Positions 31,606-32,016 of a stretch of 32,016 nt of DNA are shown in pieces. The stretch's first letter is position 1; each line of letters starts with the position of its first letter. The notes beneath the pieces were generated by a model, which saw only the letters and a program-made list of their open reading frames with translations, had not been told where the DNA came from and ran no database searches. Origin of the DNA: Bacteroidales bacterium (GTDB taxonomy: Bacteria; Bacteroidota; Bacteroidia; Bacteroidales; UBA932); the NCBI GenBank assembly GCA_015060455.1, contig SUYM01000027.1, positions 1 through 32,016 on the forward strand. Direction: 5' to 3'. The translations under genes were made by a program, and so were the position numbers.

Positions 31606-31656
31606 CAACATTTTAGCATTTTTTAGTGTGGTTGCAAGCAGCCAAATCTGTCCACA
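31606..31656 (-). promoter_or_regulatory. SAM-II-type riboswitch
   Basis: The leader has the SAM-II layout. A P1 stem TGTGG/CCACA closes around the conserved GATTTGGCTGCTTGCA. ACTAAAAAATGCTAAAATG then follows, carrying the UAAA and GCUAAA elements that form the pseudoknot. Compared from memory with the metX SAM-II aptamer, GAUUU, UUGCA, UAAA and GCUAAA are all in the right order. Its place upstream of metK fits SAM feedback. Boundaries are approximate. Confidence 0.82.
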
Positions 31657-31696
31657 TCCAGACCTGCGCCAAAGTACGCAGCCCGTATTTCGGTCG

Positions 31697-31727
31697 CAAA
31701 GATATACAAAATTTCTCACGTAGCAAA
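31697..31727 (-). promoter_or_regulatory. metK promoter
   Basis: On the minus strand TTTG (31727-31724), 19 bases, TATCTTTG (31704-31697). Both boxes are perfect. Transcription would start near 31690, about 35 bases before the riboswitch. Confidence 0.82.
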
Positions 31728-31765
31728 ACTTTCATTTTTTCTGCATAATGATTATCCTTTATTGC

Positions 31766-31804
31766 GGTAAGCGTCTCCAGAGTTACGTCTTGACGTCCGT
31801 TGAT
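31766..31804. repeat. Dispersed repeat, copy 2
   Basis: This 39-base block matches 7715-7752, with CGTCTTGACGTCC and GTAAGCGT kept exactly. It lies directly upstream of a plus-strand -7 box at 31813. Confidence 0.6.
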
Positions 31805-31820
31805 GGCTGCTCTACCTTTG
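31789..31820 (+). promoter_or_regulatory. Candidate plus-strand promoter within the dispersed repeat
   Basis: CTTG (31789-31792), 20 bases, TACCTTTG (31813-31820). The -7 box is perfect and the -33 box has one mismatch. The -33 box lies inside repeat copy 2. Confidence 0.55.
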
Positions 31821-31825
31821 TGCTT

Positions 31826-31942
31826 CATTAAAATCATTTAAGACCGAAATATAAAACATGCAATTTCAGCAAAAAACGTGGTGTTTTTTCTCGAAATTAC
31901 TTTCGAAAATCGCTGTCTGAACTATCTCAGACAGCGATTTTT
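31826..31942 (+). ncRNA. Candidate short RNA or attenuated leader
   Basis: The promoter at 31789-31820 and the strong terminator at 31906-31941 define a transcript of about 117 nt. It contains a 20-codon frame (31858 to 31920, starting MQFQQKTWCFF) whose stop falls in the terminator stem. It could be a small RNA or a leader peptide/attenuator for a gene beyond the window. The remaining 31943-32016 holds only a weak promoter-like GAACTTTG. Confidence 0.4.
31906..31941. terminator. Strong intrinsic terminator
   Basis: A perfect 15-bp stem (31906-31920 with 31927-31941) around ACTATC, with A's before and T's after, so it can act on both strands. Confidence 0.85.
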
Positions 31943-32016
31943 GAATTTATCCGTTTTCTTTTTCGGGACACGGATAAGTGTTCTGAACTTTGCAGGCAGA
32001 AGATTTTGTTAAACCA

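Noticed and set aside
31613..31837. 74-codon minus-strand frame containing the dispersed repeat
   Set aside because: It runs through the metK promoter and riboswitch, and the frame is not kept in repeat copy 1.

Overview
The window looks like a chromosomal segment of a Bacteroidetes (Bacteroidales-type) genome. The signs are many promoters of the TTTG-N19/20-TAnnTTTG form, which is the sigma-ABfr consensus of that phylum, and scarce Shine-Dalgarno sequences on the core genes. Protein families that are typical of the phylum point the same way: a FISUMP lipoprotein, a DUF5723-like outer membrane protein, a Reg_prop/Y_Y_Y sensor with an AraC domain, and a DUF2693 protein. I cannot name the genus.

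Positions 1 to about 7590 are an accessory, mobile-element region read almost entirely on the minus strand. It holds a large serine recombinase cut by the window edge, a small serine resolvase, a DUF2693-like protein with a back-to-back divergent promoter and a small plus-strand partner, a three-gene cargo operon around a FISUMP surface lipoprotein, and a rep-like replication initiator preceded by a NUMOD3-like small protein. To the right of rep, 6.8-7.6 kb has no sizeable gene. It carries a promoter, two hairpins and a terminator that fit a roughly 70-nt plus-strand RNA, a tiny basic ORF, and the orphan C-terminus of a truncated gene, probably close to the element boundary.

Positions 7.8-31.4 kb are ordinary chromosome. 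In order: a lipocalin; a FeoA-FeoB fusion; a small secreted protein; a PBP4-type carboxypeptidase; an operon of a 1219-residue lipoprotein, a beta-barrel protein and galE; a membrane-tethered propeller/AraC regulator; ispF; a cluster of a small membrane protein, mutL, a rhomboid protease, an EEP-family hydrolase and a Sua5/TsaC protein; then miaA, smpB and metK. Sua5 and MiaA act in t6A and i6A modification of tRNA A37. metK has a strong promoter and a long leader with a SAM-II-type riboswitch followed by an intrinsic terminator.

The most unusual feature is a set of palindromic repeats concentrated at 27.5-31.9 kb. Sua5 and MiaA both appear to carry in-frame, inverted-repeat-flanked insertions that share a GAGTGGAGAGG motif. 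Three further palindromic blocks flank smpB and lie in the metK leader, including a perfect 30-bp inverted repeat that fills the smpB-metK gap. A separate repeat of about 39 bp occurs at 7.7 kb and again at 31.8 kb.
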